NCBI GenBank assembly: GCA_023436585.1 | Contig: JAEZIN010000002.1 | Location: forward strand, 248,001-312,000 | Direction of reading: 5' to 3' | Source: Bacillota bacterium | GTDB lineage: Bacteria > Bacillota > Clostridia > Christensenellales > Aristaeellaceae | Length of the DNA: 64,000 bases | Shown here: positions 16,315 through 24,916 of the stretch, one piece after another | Numbering within the stretch: the first letter of the stretch is position 1 | Layout of the letters: every line of letters begins with the position of its first letter | Position numbers and translations under genes: made by a program | The notes under the pieces: model-generated | Seen by the model: the letters and a program-made list of their open reading frames with translations, nothing else | Databases searched by the model: none | Told to the model about the DNA's origin: nothing

Positions 16315-17619
16315 ATGATCGGGATTATTACCTTACTGGTTGCACTCGGAGCGCAGATTGGACTTTTTGTTTATCAAATGGTGACTAAGAATCGTCAAAC
16401 CAAGGTGAAGCACATGATCCGGCTCTCCGCATTTGGTTTATTTTCCCTGCTGATTGTGCTTGGAGTGTACTGGTGGGGCTTCCGCTGGATGGGCCTATTT
16501 ATCCTGCTCACTGTTTGGGCCATTCTCAGTGTCATGTATTTTGTTAAGAAGACCAAGATGGAGAAGCCCTATAAAAGATCAGGCGTTATCTTCTCTTTTA
16601 TCAATGGATGCTTCCTGCTAACGTTCTTAATCCTGCCCGGCATCATTTTCCCTCAGTTAAAAGCTGTTGCCCCTACTGGTGCCTTTGCTGTTGGCACAGA
16701 AAGTATTACCTATGTGGATTCGTCTCGGGTCGAAGCTTTTTCAGAAACAGGGGAGAACAGAAAGCTGACAGTTCAGTTCTGGTACCCTGATGTACAGACA
16801 GATTTGGATACATATCCGTTGGTTGTGTTCTCCCATGGATCATTTGGTTACCGCGGCAGCAACTTATCTACTTTTGAGAATCTTGCAAGCAACGGGTATG
16901 TGGTATGCAGCATTGACCATAGCTATCATGCCTTTTTCTCAAAGCATACGGATGGAAGTGTTGCGCTTGTCAATATGGATTTTCTAAATAATGCCGTAAA
17001 TATCGAAAACGGCCAATATGATGAGCAAACAACCTATAACATCACCCATGAATGGTTGGATCTTCGAGCTGCTGATATGAATTTCGTACTTGCGGAAATT
17101 CTCTCAAATGCACGCGCCGAGAATCCCCAAGGTGTATACAACCTCATCAACACAGAAGAAATCGGCCTTTTCGGCCATTCACTGGGTGGTGCAACAGCGG
17201 CGAAGTTGGGCCGGGAAAGAAAGGATATCGATGCTGTCATCGTCGTCGACGGCACCATGCTGGGTGAGGAAGTAGGGTTTGAAAACGGCCATGCAGTCCT
17301 GAACAGTGATATTTATCCGGTGCCAATACTGAACCTTTATAATCAGGCGCATTATGACGATGCATCCCGCCTGGGAACGGAATATGATAATCTGGCTGCC
17401 AGTGCGAATGCGGTCGAGTCATATGATGTGGTGATTCGCGGATCAGGGCACCTAAACTTTACTGACCTGCCGCTTTTCTCCCCGACCCTGGCGCGAATGC
17501 TCGGTACAGGTGAGGCAGACAGCCGATACTGTATTGAAACAATGAACTGGGCTGTGCTAGAATTCTTTAATCATACACTTAAGGATACCGGTGATTTACA
17601 CCTGAAAACGGAATATTAA
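16315..17619 (+). CDS. Membrane-anchored alpha/beta hydrolase (PAF-acetylhydrolase-like)
   Basis: A 434-residue protein with four predicted membrane helices in the first 120 residues, then a serine hydrolase domain. The nucleophile elbow is GLFGHSLGGATAAKLG, preceded by an oxyanion-type VVFSHGSFGYRGS, as in plasma-PAF-acetylhydrolase and dienelactone-hydrolase-like lipases. The candidate acid and His are in VIVVDGTMLG and RGSGHLNFTD. AGGGGAGA sits 6 bases before the ATG at 16315. It may act on lipids or small esters outside the cell. The LytTR/DUF3021 genes follow on the same strand but have their own promoter. Confidence 0.83.
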   Translation: MIGIITLLVALGAQIGLFVYQMVTKNRQTKVKHMIRLSAFGLFSLLIVLGVYWWGFRWMGLFILLTVWAILSVMYFVKKTKMEKPYKRSGVIFSFINGCFLLTFLILPGIIFPQLKAVAPTGAFAVGTESITYVDSSRVEAFSETGENRKLTVQFWYPDVQTDLDTYPLVVFSHGSFGYRGSNLSTFENLASNGYVVCSIDHSYHAFFSKHTDGSVALVNMDFLNNAVNIENGQYDEQTTYNITHEWLDLRAADMNFVLAEILSNARAENPQGVYNLINTEEIGLFGHSLGGATAAKLGRERKDIDAVIVVDGTMLGEEVGFENGHAVLNSDIYPVPILNLYNQAHYDDASRLGTEYDNLAASANAVESYDVVIRGSGHLNFTDLPLFSPTLARMLGTGEADSRYCIETMNWAVLEFFNHTLKDTGDLHLKTEY

Positions 17620-17677
17620 GCACTGCCACGGTATTCATTCATGCAGCGCTGTCTGGGGAACCCGGCATACATAAATT

Positions 17678-17717
17678 GGGCGCGGTAAGGGCCATGCATA
17701 AGGCCCCCTCCGCGCCC
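17678..17717 (+). other. Stem-loop after the hydrolase gene
   Basis: GGGCGCGG (17678-17685) and CCGCGCCC (17710-17717) pair perfectly, with an inner GGCC/GGCC stem in the loop. No U-run follows, so it is either a weak terminator or an RNA-stabilising hairpin. Confidence 0.5.
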
Positions 17718-17753
17718 ACGATGCTGCATATAATCATCTGTTAGCGTCACCTT

Positions 17754-17794
17754 GGCATGATAAGATTGATGATGCCGATGAAGTAAGCTATAAT
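17754..17794 (+). promoter_or_regulatory. Promoter of the LytTR/DUF3021 operon with overlapping palindrome
   Basis: TTGATG (17766-17771), a 17-base spacer and TATAAT (17789-17794) form a good sigma-A promoter. An imperfect palindrome, GGCATGAT (17754-17761) and ATGATGCC (17769-17776), covers the -35 element, the classic position for repression. The regulator downstream could bind it itself. Confidence 0.65.
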
Positions 17795-17841
17795 GGAACG
17801 GATATAAAAACAGCTTACTTTGATGCCTGGAAGGTGACATA

Positions 17842-18288
17842 TTGAAAATATCGGTAAAGCAGATAGACAGGAACAGGGACGAACAGGTGATTGTCCAATG
17901 TTATGAGGTTAATGATGATGTCAGAAGCATTGTGCACTTTGTAAAATCAACTGGCATCACACTCCCCGGTTACATCGAGGAACGTGCAAGCCAGATCGCT
18001 TTGCAGGACATTTTTTATGTGGAAGCGGTCGACAACAAGGTGTTTGCCTATACTGCAAAAAAGGTATATGAACTCAAGTACAAGCTGTATGAGTTTGCCA
18101 CTCTATATGAAAGTAAGAAATTTTTCAGGTGCTCCAAGTCCTTTGTCATTAATCTAATGAAAATCGATCACGTTCGTCCTGCTTTTAATGGACGCTTTTC
18201 CGCAACACTGTTCAGTGGAGAAGAGGTCATCATTTCCAGGCAATATGTGCCCGAACTAAAAAAGCGATTGTTAGGTGAAAGTGCATGA
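17842..18288 (+). CDS. LytTR-domain DNA-binding regulator
   Basis: A 148-residue protein in which residues about 45-146 form a LytTR DNA-binding domain (ALQDIFYVEAVDNKVFAYT, FFRCSKSFVINLMKIDHVRP, ISRQYVPELKKRL). There is no receiver domain, so it is a stand-alone regulator. The start is a TTG at 17842 behind AAGGTGAC. It overlaps the next gene, a DUF3021 membrane protein, by 4 bases (ATGA). LytTR-DUF3021 pairs are widespread in Bacillota and usually autoregulate; the membrane protein is thought to restrain the regulator. Confidence 0.9.
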   Translation: MKISVKQIDRNRDEQVIVQCYEVNDDVRSIVHFVKSTGITLPGYIEERASQIALQDIFYVEAVDNKVFAYTAKKVYELKYKLYEFATLYESKKFFRCSKSFVINLMKIDHVRPAFNGRFSATLFSGEEVIISRQYVPELKKRLLGESA

Positions 18289-18713
18289 GCTTCAAAAGTT
18301 TTCTGAAAAAGTGCATTGCACAATACTTTATTATCACCACCTGCATAACGGCCGCAACTGGAATCCTGGGGATGAACCTTGAGCCTGGGGCAAGATTCGG
18401 ATATGAGGCGTATTTTTCTCCACTTCTTTTTGGCCTGATAAGTGTCCTTCCGTCCTTTGCCATGTATGCTCGCAAGGAATTGTCTTTTCATCAGATGCTG
18501 ATACGGAAAATAATCCATGTCCTTTTGCTGGAAGCATTACTGATTGTCTTTGGGGTTACTGCCGGACTTCTTCACAACCTTACTGATTCAATATCATTTG
18601 CAATTGCTGTTTTTGCCGTATATCTTATTGCCAGTGTGATAAGCTGGCAGCTTGATCTCAAAGAAGCCGGTGAGATCAACAACACCCTAAAATCATTCCA
18701 AGGCAGAAAATGA
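18285..18713 (+). CDS. DUF3021 membrane protein, partner of the LytTR regulator
   Basis: A 142-residue protein with four predicted membrane helices (around residues 10-27, 40-60, 75-95 and 103-122) and a short charged C-terminal tail. Its position, 4-base overlap with a LytTR gene and size identify it as DUF3021. The family is proposed to sequester or modulate the LytTR protein at the membrane. The signal it senses is unknown. Confidence 0.82.
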   Translation: MSFKSFLKKCIAQYFIITTCITAATGILGMNLEPGARFGYEAYFSPLLFGLISVLPSFAMYARKELSFHQMLIRKIIHVLLLEALLIVFGVTAGLLHNLTDSISFAIAVFAVYLIASVISWQLDLKEAGEINNTLKSFQGRK

Positions 18714-18775
18714 AATAAATATGGGTAGGACTGCGGTGGTTATAATAGCTTTATAATAAGGCCATATAAAAACAA

Positions 18776-18798
18776 GAGCCACCTTTTCAGGGTGGCTC
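18776..18798 (-). terminator. Terminator of the beta-helix protein gene
   Basis: GAGCCACC and GGTGGCTC arms (8 bp) around a 7-base loop. Read on the minus strand the stem is followed by TTGTTTTTAT, so it terminates the gene ending at 18846. It also ends the convergent LytTR operon poorly or not at all. Confidence 0.82.
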
Positions 18799-18845
18799 CG
18801 TTGTATCCGGATTTGTTCCTTGTCTAGAGAGACAATAGTTAAAGG

Positions 18846-21689
18846 CTATTCCAGAATAGCAGCTGAGACCAGAATAGCATTGCCTGTGTCCATGGACATG
18901 AAGTCAAAGTGCGAGATGGAGACGTTCGGGTTTGGATTCTTCCATACAAAGCAACTCAGGCCTTTGAAGCTGCCCTGTTCAACAGCGGCCTGAACATTAT
19001 CCTGATCTGGCAAGAAGAACGGCTGGCGATAGACCAGCATGCTTTTTTCACCGACAGGAACAACTTCTGCTATGCTTCCATCAGAATAATGGATAAGGTA
19101 GCGGAAATTCTCCTGCGCCTGTGCCATGAAGCCGCCGGCATGGAAGAAGGCCAGGCCGGCCGACTTTTTGTTAACAGGGATATTCTTCATTGATAGGGGC
19201 AGAACAACCGGCGGACGGCGGTGGCAGCCCAATGTAACAGCCTTTTCCACTCTTAGGGCAATTCCTTTGAAAGTAAAATCGCCTTTCTCAATTCCGGACA
19301 AATCAATTGTCTGCATACTGCAGTAGGAGCGTACAAAGGGATCGATGGCATAGGCACCTATCGGCCCGCCTGTATCTGCATCCAACTCATGGTTAAAGAA
19401 CGCCTGCAGGTTTATCAGCTCTGATTTTTTGAAATCCGGAAGAACCGGAACCTCCTTGGACATATCATTTCCGGAGTGGATGTAGATGTTTCCAAAGCGG
19501 ACAATGCTGTCCTTTTCACAAGGCAGCATCGCGAGAAAGATTGCCATTCGGTGTGCTCCATGAGGCACCTTAACAGTTTGCTTATACATCATCCATCCAT
19601 TTGTTCCCTGATAACTTTGTCCGAACAGATGAGCTGTGCCGACAGTCTTGCCCTCCAGGCTGGAAAACCTGATAGCAGCAATGACTGCATCACTTTGTAG
19701 AGGAATCAAATGATCGCTGGAAACACAGAAAGAAACGGTGATTGGCATCTCCTCGACTGCCGGCAGTGAGATGCTCCAGAAACCGGACCCCTTCTCCGGA
19801 ATCTCCTGAGGAAGATGCGAAACCAGTTCCATATAAAGACCCGGGCCTTCAGATAACGCTGTATCTCCGGATGCATACTGCAAGCAGGCAGTTTCCGGGT
19901 CAAAGCCCGGCCTGGTTCTCATCAAACGGCGCACCGGCGTCATTTTGCTTGGCCATTCATAACTATAGCCATAGGCTGTTTTCCAGTAGTCTCCTTCGCG
20001 CTGATCTTCCCAGGTTCCCTGCTGCCAGAAGTACGGCGCATCTTCTGCCGCCAGCGGCAGAAGATCGGTATGGAGGTAATCCCGCAAGGGGTTGCCGACC
20101 ACTGCAACTGACCGGCTTGGCCTTTGGGAAAAGGGGATGTTGACCGTGAATAAACCCAGACCAAACTCCTCCATCCCCGGGTTATCCTTGATGTGATAAT
20201 CTGCATTGTAGCCGGTTACGTCTCTGAGCGCATCAGGGGTTTCAAACTTGGTGCCATTGATGCTGGCAAATCCGCGCTTGCCAACTGGCCCATATATGTT
20301 CGCATGGAAGATTTGCGACTTGATTCTTGCCAATGCAGTCGCGGTGATTGCGCCATCTCCCGGCCAGGCAACAGGCAGGTTCCCGCTCATACCTTCATTG
20401 TCATTGTAAATGATGGGGATGCCATTGTTCTTGATGACATTTTTCGCAAAGATGTTGTCAAAGACATAACCGTTGTCTACATGCGGCCCCCAAATGGAGA
20501 TTCCGGAGTTCCTGTTGCCCTCGAGATAATTGTAGAAGTTCAATGTGCGCCAAGAGAAGCGTTGAATAATGCCATCGTTACAGTCAGTGACTGCGTTGTA
20601 GTAAATCCGAGTGTCATTGACGGGATATTCATTATACAGGCCACGGTCGCGAATGTTTGTAATGATATTTCCATAAAACGAATTCCCATAGCAATTGACA
20701 TCAGGCCACCACCCGGCCCAGGTACCGTCGGCCATCACATTGTAACGGAATACAATGTAATGTGTATCCGCCATCCTCAGGGCTGAGCCCGGCCCCCAGG
20801 GTTCATTGATGCAACTTTGCGGACTGCGCTGTGTAAAAAGAGGCTGCCCTGTCCCGATAAACATGCATTCTTCGATGACATGGATACCCATGTTATCGCT
20901 GATAAAAATGCCTTCCTTGCACATGAAGAAAGTACAACGGCGAAAGATATTGTTGACAGCGCTGCGGTCTCCTCTGATGCGCCCGCCATATTGGGAATAC
21001 TTAATAACACAATCTTCTATGAGGTTACGCGAACCGCGAAACCGTACGCCTGTGTTACCCCCTTCCAATGTAATTCCCCTGATAACGCACTCTTCCCCAA
21101 GGACTGTGACGCAGGTAAAGTCGTTATCTCTGAGCTCTATGGTGGAGTGGGCGGGATTCCTTCCCTCCATATTGATTTGCACTTTCCCTTGAGGAGTAAT
21201 CGTCCATCTCCTGGCATGTGAGTCGTCTATAGCGTTTAGCGTGATTTTTTCATATGTTTTATGTCCATTGCCAAAGTTGACATGCTCCCCCATGCCGCAG
21301 ACCTGGACAAACTCATAGCAATACGCGTCAACATACAAATTCATGGATTTGATCCGGTAGATGGCCTGATTATCTTCCTCTGCACAGTAAAGCTTTCTGA
21401 GCGCATCAGGGAGAGACTGCTCGTAGACAAGCTCGCTTCCACTCAATTTTTCCCATTTCTCAGATTCAAGCTTCACACCCTCTCCAGGCATGATGACCAC
21501 ACCGCCCGCCTCAGAGGATTGAAGCGTTATTCCATTCGTCTTTAGAACGACAGCTTCCCGGTATTTTCCCGGGGCAATTTCAATCACATCGCCTGGCTGA
21601 GCCAGTTTTACCGCCTCCATAATGCTTAGGCAAACATGGTTCTCAGCTGAGTTGTTCTCCCGCGTATTGGATACAAATAGTTTCTTCAT
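18846..21689 (-). CDS. Right-handed parallel beta-helix protein, candidate polysaccharide-active enzyme
   Basis: A 947-residue protein. Residues about 15-70 are the pectate-lyase-like entry (SIMEAVKLAQPGDVIEIAPG), common to beta-helix enzymes. Residues 150-430 carry repeated coils rich in asparagine ladders (VIRGITLEGGNTGVRFRGSR, NGIIQRFSWR). The C-terminal 350 residues form beta-rich domains, perhaps carbohydrate-binding. No signal peptide is visible from the chosen start (MKKLFVSNTREN), so it is probably intracellular. It may be a lyase or a glycoside hydrolase working on imported glycans. A distant pectin locus (42-53 kb) suggests but does not show a pectic substrate. GAAAGG precedes the ATG. 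Confidence 0.72.
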   Translation of the reverse strand: MKKLFVSNTRENNSAENHVCLSIMEAVKLAQPGDVIEIAPGKYREAVVLKTNGITLQSSEAGGVVIMPGEGVKLESEKWEKLSGSELVYEQSLPDALRKLYCAEEDNQAIYRIKSMNLYVDAYCYEFVQVCGMGEHVNFGNGHKTYEKITLNAIDDSHARRWTITPQGKVQINMEGRNPAHSTIELRDNDFTCVTVLGEECVIRGITLEGGNTGVRFRGSRNLIEDCVIKYSQYGGRIRGDRSAVNNIFRRCTFFMCKEGIFISDNMGIHVIEECMFIGTGQPLFTQRSPQSCINEPWGPGSALRMADTHYIVFRYNVMADGTWAGWWPDVNCYGNSFYGNIITNIRDRGLYNEYPVNDTRIYYNAVTDCNDGIIQRFSWRTLNFYNYLEGNRNSGISIWGPHVDNGYVFDNIFAKNVIKNNGIPIIYNDNEGMSGNLPVAWPGDGAITATALARIKSQIFHANIYGPVGKRGFASINGTKFETPDALRDVTGYNADYHIKDNPGMEEFGLGLFTVNIPFSQRPSRSVAVVGNPLRDYLHTDLLPLAAEDAPYFWQQGTWEDQREGDYWKTAYGYSYEWPSKMTPVRRLMRTRPGFDPETACLQYASGDTALSEGPGLYMELVSHLPQEIPEKGSGFWSISLPAVEEMPITVSFCVSSDHLIPLQSDAVIAAIRFSSLEGKTVGTAHLFGQSYQGTNGWMMYKQTVKVPHGAHRMAIFLAMLPCEKDSIVRFGNIYIHSGNDMSKEVPVLPDFKKSELINLQAFFNHELDADTGGPIGAYAIDPFVRSYCSMQTIDLSGIEKGDFTFKGIALRVEKAVTLGCHRRPPVVLPLSMKNIPVNKKSAGLAFFHAGGFMAQAQENFRYLIHYSDGSIAEVVPVGEKSMLVYRQPFFLPDQDNVQAAVEQGSFKGLSCFVWKNPNPNVSISHFDFMSMDTGNAILVSAAILE

Positions 21690-22072
21690 AATGAGCCTTT
21701 CTTGACGATTTTCTTTGTCTTTGGTTTTCAATAAGATGGGTTGACTGTTCCGCTCTGAAATCTGATTGTTGCTGTGATGAGGAACTCACCTTTTGGTATC
21801 AACTGGATGTCTTAGCTGTAATGTAGTATACCACACATTCCCTATCTTGTGCAGGCGAGGGGAACATAGCAAAGCACTTTGGGAGAACGATAAGTCAATG
21901 GTCCAAACCTTACAGCTTCAGTGCTGGAATGTATACTTTGGTGTCATTAAGCAAGAACCTTTGGGAAACCAACCCCCTTCAAGCAAATGAATAAATAAAA
22001 TAGAAGAAGCTATTCATGTAGGATAGCTTCTGTATTCCAGTACGTTGTCAACAAAAGAATTTGCTGGTACAG
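21690..22072. other. Intergenic region upstream of the beta-helix gene
   Basis: About 380 AT-richer bases containing the presumed promoter of the beta-helix gene. A small perfect hairpin lies near 22008-22032 (GAAGCTAT and ATAGCTTC arms). No convincing ORF, tRNA or regulatory RNA was recognised. Confidence 0.4.
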
Positions 22073-22104
22073 AAAAATGCCCACCGCATTTGGTGAGCAT
22101 TTTT
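22073..22104 (-). terminator. Terminator of tRNA-Arg
   Basis: AAAAATGC-CCACC and GGTGAGCATTTTT arms form a stem of about 13 bp with one mismatch and a 6-base loop, ending in a T-run on both strands. It lies 20 bases past the 3' end of the minus-strand tRNA. Confidence 0.75.
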
Positions 22105-22124
22105 CCGTAACGAATGTCCCTTTT

Positions 22125-22201
22125 TGGCGTTCCCGGCGGGATTCGAACCCACGGCCTTCCGCTTAGGAGGCGGACGCTCTATCCTGCTGAGCTACGAGAA
22201 C
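22125..22201 (-). tRNA. tRNA-Arg, anticodon CCT, CCA encoded
   Basis: On the minus strand the gene begins GTTCTCG and ends CGGGAAC-G-CCA, giving a 7-bp acceptor stem with one G-T pair, discriminator G and genomic CCA. The D-arm contains TAGCTCAGCAGGATAGAGC. The anticodon stem TCCGC/GCGGA encloses CTCCTAA, anticodon CCT (reads AGG). The T-arm has GTTCGAATC. All four arms fold normally. Confidence 0.96.
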
Positions 22202-22343
22202 AAGCTAGCGCAGTCCATTGTAGCACAGTCAGGCATGTTTGACAAGCTATTGCTCCGCCATCCAGCTTTTTCAATTGTAAGGCCAGATGCATCCAGTTTG
22301 GGGCAATCTTCAAAGCAAATATACAAGCATCAGAAAGAATGTT

Positions 22344-23141
22344 TTATCCCAGCGCCACATCCAGAATCATCATGATCAGGAAGCCTACGATTACGCCAAT
22401 GGTACCCCAATTGGAATGCTCGCCCTCGTGAGAGCCGGGGATCAGTTCGTCGGCCACCACGTAGATCATGGCGCCGGCGGCGAAGGAAAGCATCCAGGGC
22501 ATCAGGGGTTCCACGCCCCCGGCGATCCATACGGTGAGCACACCGAAGATGGGCTCCACAACGCCGGAAAGCATGCCATAGGAAAAGGAACGGCCCCGTT
22601 TCATGCCCTCCTGCCGAAGGGGCAGGGAAATTGCGGCGCCTTCCGGGAAGTTTTGAATGCCGATGCCCAGCGCCAGGGCCATGGCCGATAGGTAGGATAC
22701 ATTGCCGTTCTGCTGTGCCGCCAATGCAAAGGCCAAGCCTACGGCCATGCCTTCCGGGATATTGTGAAGCGTCACGGCGGAGAACAATAGCGATGTGCGT
22801 TTCATGCCCGAGGGACGGCCCTCTGCGTGCTCGCTGCCTGCATGCAGGTGAGGCGTCAGGGTATCCAGGCCCAATAGGAACAGTGCGCCGATCAGGAATC
22901 CGCCCGCCGCGGGAATCCAGGCAATTTGGTTCTTGGATGCCGCTTCCTCAATCGCCGGTATCAACAGCGACCAGACGGAAGCCGCGATCATGACACCGGA
23001 GGCAAAGCCCAAAAAGAAGCGCTCCAGATGCCCGCTGATCTGTTTTTTAAAAAAGAATACCAATGCCGCGCCAAGGCTGGTCATAAGGAAAGTAAAACCG
23101 GTGCCCAGCAGCGCTCCTAAGGTAGGGCTGATTCCTGCCAT
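22344..23141 (-). CDS. ZIP-family divalent metal transporter (ZupT-like)
   Basis: A 265-residue membrane protein with eight predicted helices. The ZIP signature helix is HNIPEGMAVGLAFA (metal-binding His and Glu), followed by GIQNFPEGAAISLPL in the next helix. The histidine-bearing loop LTPHLHAGSEHAEG lies between helices 3 and 4, as usual. It imports zinc or related divalent ions across the cytoplasmic membrane. AAGGAGGAGG precedes the ATG at 23141. The neighbouring reductase gene on the same strand is separated by 77 bases. Confidence 0.92.
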   Translation of the reverse strand: MAGISPTLGALLGTGFTFLMTSLGAALVFFFKKQISGHLERFFLGFASGVMIAASVWSLLIPAIEEAASKNQIAWIPAAGGFLIGALFLLGLDTLTPHLHAGSEHAEGRPSGMKRTSLLFSAVTLHNIPEGMAVGLAFALAAQQNGNVSYLSAMALALGIGIQNFPEGAAISLPLRQEGMKRGRSFSYGMLSGVVEPIFGVLTVWIAGGVEPLMPWMLSFAAGAMIYVVADELIPGSHEGEHSNWGTIGVIVGFLIMMILDVALG

Positions 23142-23218
23142 AAAGTCCTCCTCCTTGTGCGTGATCCGCACGAATATATATTACATAAATTTGTAGGTGC
23201 AAATTTTCCGGGCAGCGG

Positions 23219-24160
23219 TCATACGGATTTCAAATGTACTTCCAGTTCGTCAAGCGCCGGTGTGGGGATATTGGCTTTCAGCCTCAGGGATTTCATCTCC
23301 CTGGATAGCTCGTTCATCTCATCCAATGCCGACATGGCGTGATCCCTGGCCATCAGCTTCCCCATGGGCAAAAGGCACAATATCCTTAAAAGGAGCCGGA
23401 GCTTGAAAGGCGCTTTTTTCAGGGAAGCGTCATCCGTGGGCGGTTCGTTGGGTATGCCCAGCTTTTCCAGCACGGCAATACCTTCCCCAATGCCCCTGAT
23501 GCCGGTTTGCATCATCTGCCGGCTAAGCCCCAGGCGCACCATGTTGCCCTCCGCCCAGTGGATAGCGCAGCATATGGGCAATACGACGGCAATGTGGTAC
23601 TTGAGCCAGGCGCCCATATCCCGTGCGTAGTGTAATTGAATGTCCGTATTGCTAAATATGGGAGCCAGTACGGGCTTGCAATCGAATCCCGAAGGCACGG
23701 AGCCCACCGTAAGGGATGTCTTTCCCCGGTGGACGCAGATGACCCTTTCTCCCTCCCGCCGCCCTCCGGCGGCCAGAAAGCCGAAAAGAACCGTGGGATT
23801 GCCGCCGTGCAGGCTCAAGAAACGCTCCCGCGTCTTTTCCGCCTCGCCGTTATTGCCCACCAGTAAAAACAGCCCGCACCGCCGGTTGGCGGCAAGAATG
23901 GGGAGAATTTCTTCCATTTGCGGCTTTTGCATCACAGCCGCCACCGCGTCATACTGATCCTCCGGCGTTAGCTCTTCCACAAGGCGCGGGCGATCCACCG
24001 TGGTAATGCGTTGGATATGGTGGCGGATCACCAGACCGCTGGCTGCAAGGTTCGCAAGCCGCCGGCCTCGGGCCAGCAGTGTTACCTCATGGCCTGCTTT
24101 TAATAGCGTATGGGCGAGATAGCTCCCCAATACACCGGCGCCATAGATCAGTATTTTCAT
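23219..24160 (-). CDS. Ketopantoate reductase (ApbA/PanE)-family oxidoreductase
   Basis: A 313-residue NADPH-dependent reductase-like protein. The Rossmann motif is MKILIYGAGVLGSYLA at the N-terminus. The C-terminal helical dimerisation and active-site domain starts near residue 175. Canonical PanE converts ketopantoate to pantoate, but many paralogues have other substrates. Co-transcription with a TetR regulator argues for an accessory rather than a pantothenate role. AAAGGAGGG precedes the ATG at 24160. The substrate is unassigned. Confidence 0.8.
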   Translation of the reverse strand: MKILIYGAGVLGSYLAHTLLKAGHEVTLLARGRRLANLAASGLVIRHHIQRITTVDRPRLVEELTPEDQYDAVAAVMQKPQMEEILPILAANRRCGLFLLVGNNGEAEKTRERFLSLHGGNPTVLFGFLAAGGRREGERVICVHRGKTSLTVGSVPSGFDCKPVLAPIFSNTDIQLHYARDMGAWLKYHIAVVLPICCAIHWAEGNMVRLGLSRQMMQTGIRGIGEGIAVLEKLGIPNEPPTDDASLKKAPFKLRLLLRILCLLPMGKLMARDHAMSALDEMNELSREMKSLRLKANIPTPALDELEVHLKSV

Positions 24161-24208
24161 CGCTTTCCCTCCTTTCCTGCTCTTGAGGCACAAAACGGTT
24201 TCCTTACG

Positions 24209-24799
24209 TTATTCCTCGTGGAACAGTTTTTCACAGGCACCTTCCGCCAGCACCCGCAGCGCCTTTTCAAAACTTGGCCCAATCTGCCTTTGATGCGACA
24301 GCGTAAGCAGCAGCGCGCGAACCACCGCCAGCATAAGCTCCTGCGGCTCCTTATCCCATATGCCCAATGCGGTCAGCAAATCCCTGATGTGGGCATCGTC
24401 GCTGGAATAATGGGCCAGCAAAACATCCGGGGGAATCTTGCGCAAAAGGTAGACAAGGTCGTTTTCGAAAAAGTCCACCAGCCCGCTTTCCGTAAGGGCA
24501 TTGCAGGCCGTGAGTACCGCTTCCGCCAGGCGCTTTTCCGGGGGAAGTTCCGCGCGGCTTATAAGAACCGCCCTGGCCGCGCCGTACATCCTGGTATGGC
24601 ACTCCTCCATGATCTCAAAGAAAAGCATTTCCTTGGAATCATAGAAGCTGTAGAACGCCCCCTTGGATATGCCGGCGCTTTGGCAAAGCTCCTCCACGGT
24701 AGTCTTGCGCATCCCTGGCGCGCGGGCACAGGCCCAGGCGGAAGCTTTCAACTGCTCCCGGATGGTCTCCCGTTCCGCTTCCGTAAATCCCGTCGCCAT
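24209..24799 (-). CDS. TetR-family transcriptional regulator
   Basis: A 196-residue TetR protein. The N-terminal helix-turn-helix covers about residues 25-60 (GMRKTTVEELCQSAGISKGA). The divergent C-terminal domain binds an unknown ligand. It is the first gene of a two-gene unit; the PanE-like reductase starts 48 bases after its stop. A promoter and inverted repeat lie immediately upstream, fitting self-repression. Confidence 0.92.
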   Translation of the reverse strand: MATGFTEAERETIREQLKASAWACARAPGMRKTTVEELCQSAGISKGAFYSFYDSKEMLFFEIMEECHTRMYGAARAVLISRAELPPEKRLAEAVLTACNALTESGLVDFFENDLVYLLRKIPPDVLLAHYSSDDAHIRDLLTALGIWDKEPQELMLAVVRALLLTLSHQRQIGPSFEKALRVLAEGACEKLFHEE

Positions 24800-24813
24800 A
24801 CCAGTACAACCTC

Positions 24814-24867
24814 ATGACCAATTTGGATTTTCAGTCATATAATACCGCAAGCGAGATTGGCTGTCAA
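24814..24867 (-). promoter_or_regulatory. TetR gene promoter with adjacent inverted repeat
   Basis: On the minus strand TTGACA (24862-24867), a 17-base spacer and TATTAT (24839-24844). ATGAC and GTCAT arms (24834-24838 and 24814-24818) abut the -10 element downstream, a probable TetR operator of 25 bp. Confidence 0.68.
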
Positions 24868-24877
24868 TAGCCTGAAA

Positions 24878-24903
24878 ACAAAAAAGACGGGTCGATGCCC
24901 GCC
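24878..24903 (-). terminator. Terminator of the VOC-protein gene
   Basis: GGCGGGC and ACCCGTC arms (imperfect) around a 4-base loop, followed on the minus strand by TTTTTTG. It is placed right after the stop of the gene ending at 24917. Confidence 0.65.
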
Positions 24904-24916
24904 TCGATGTAAAAAG

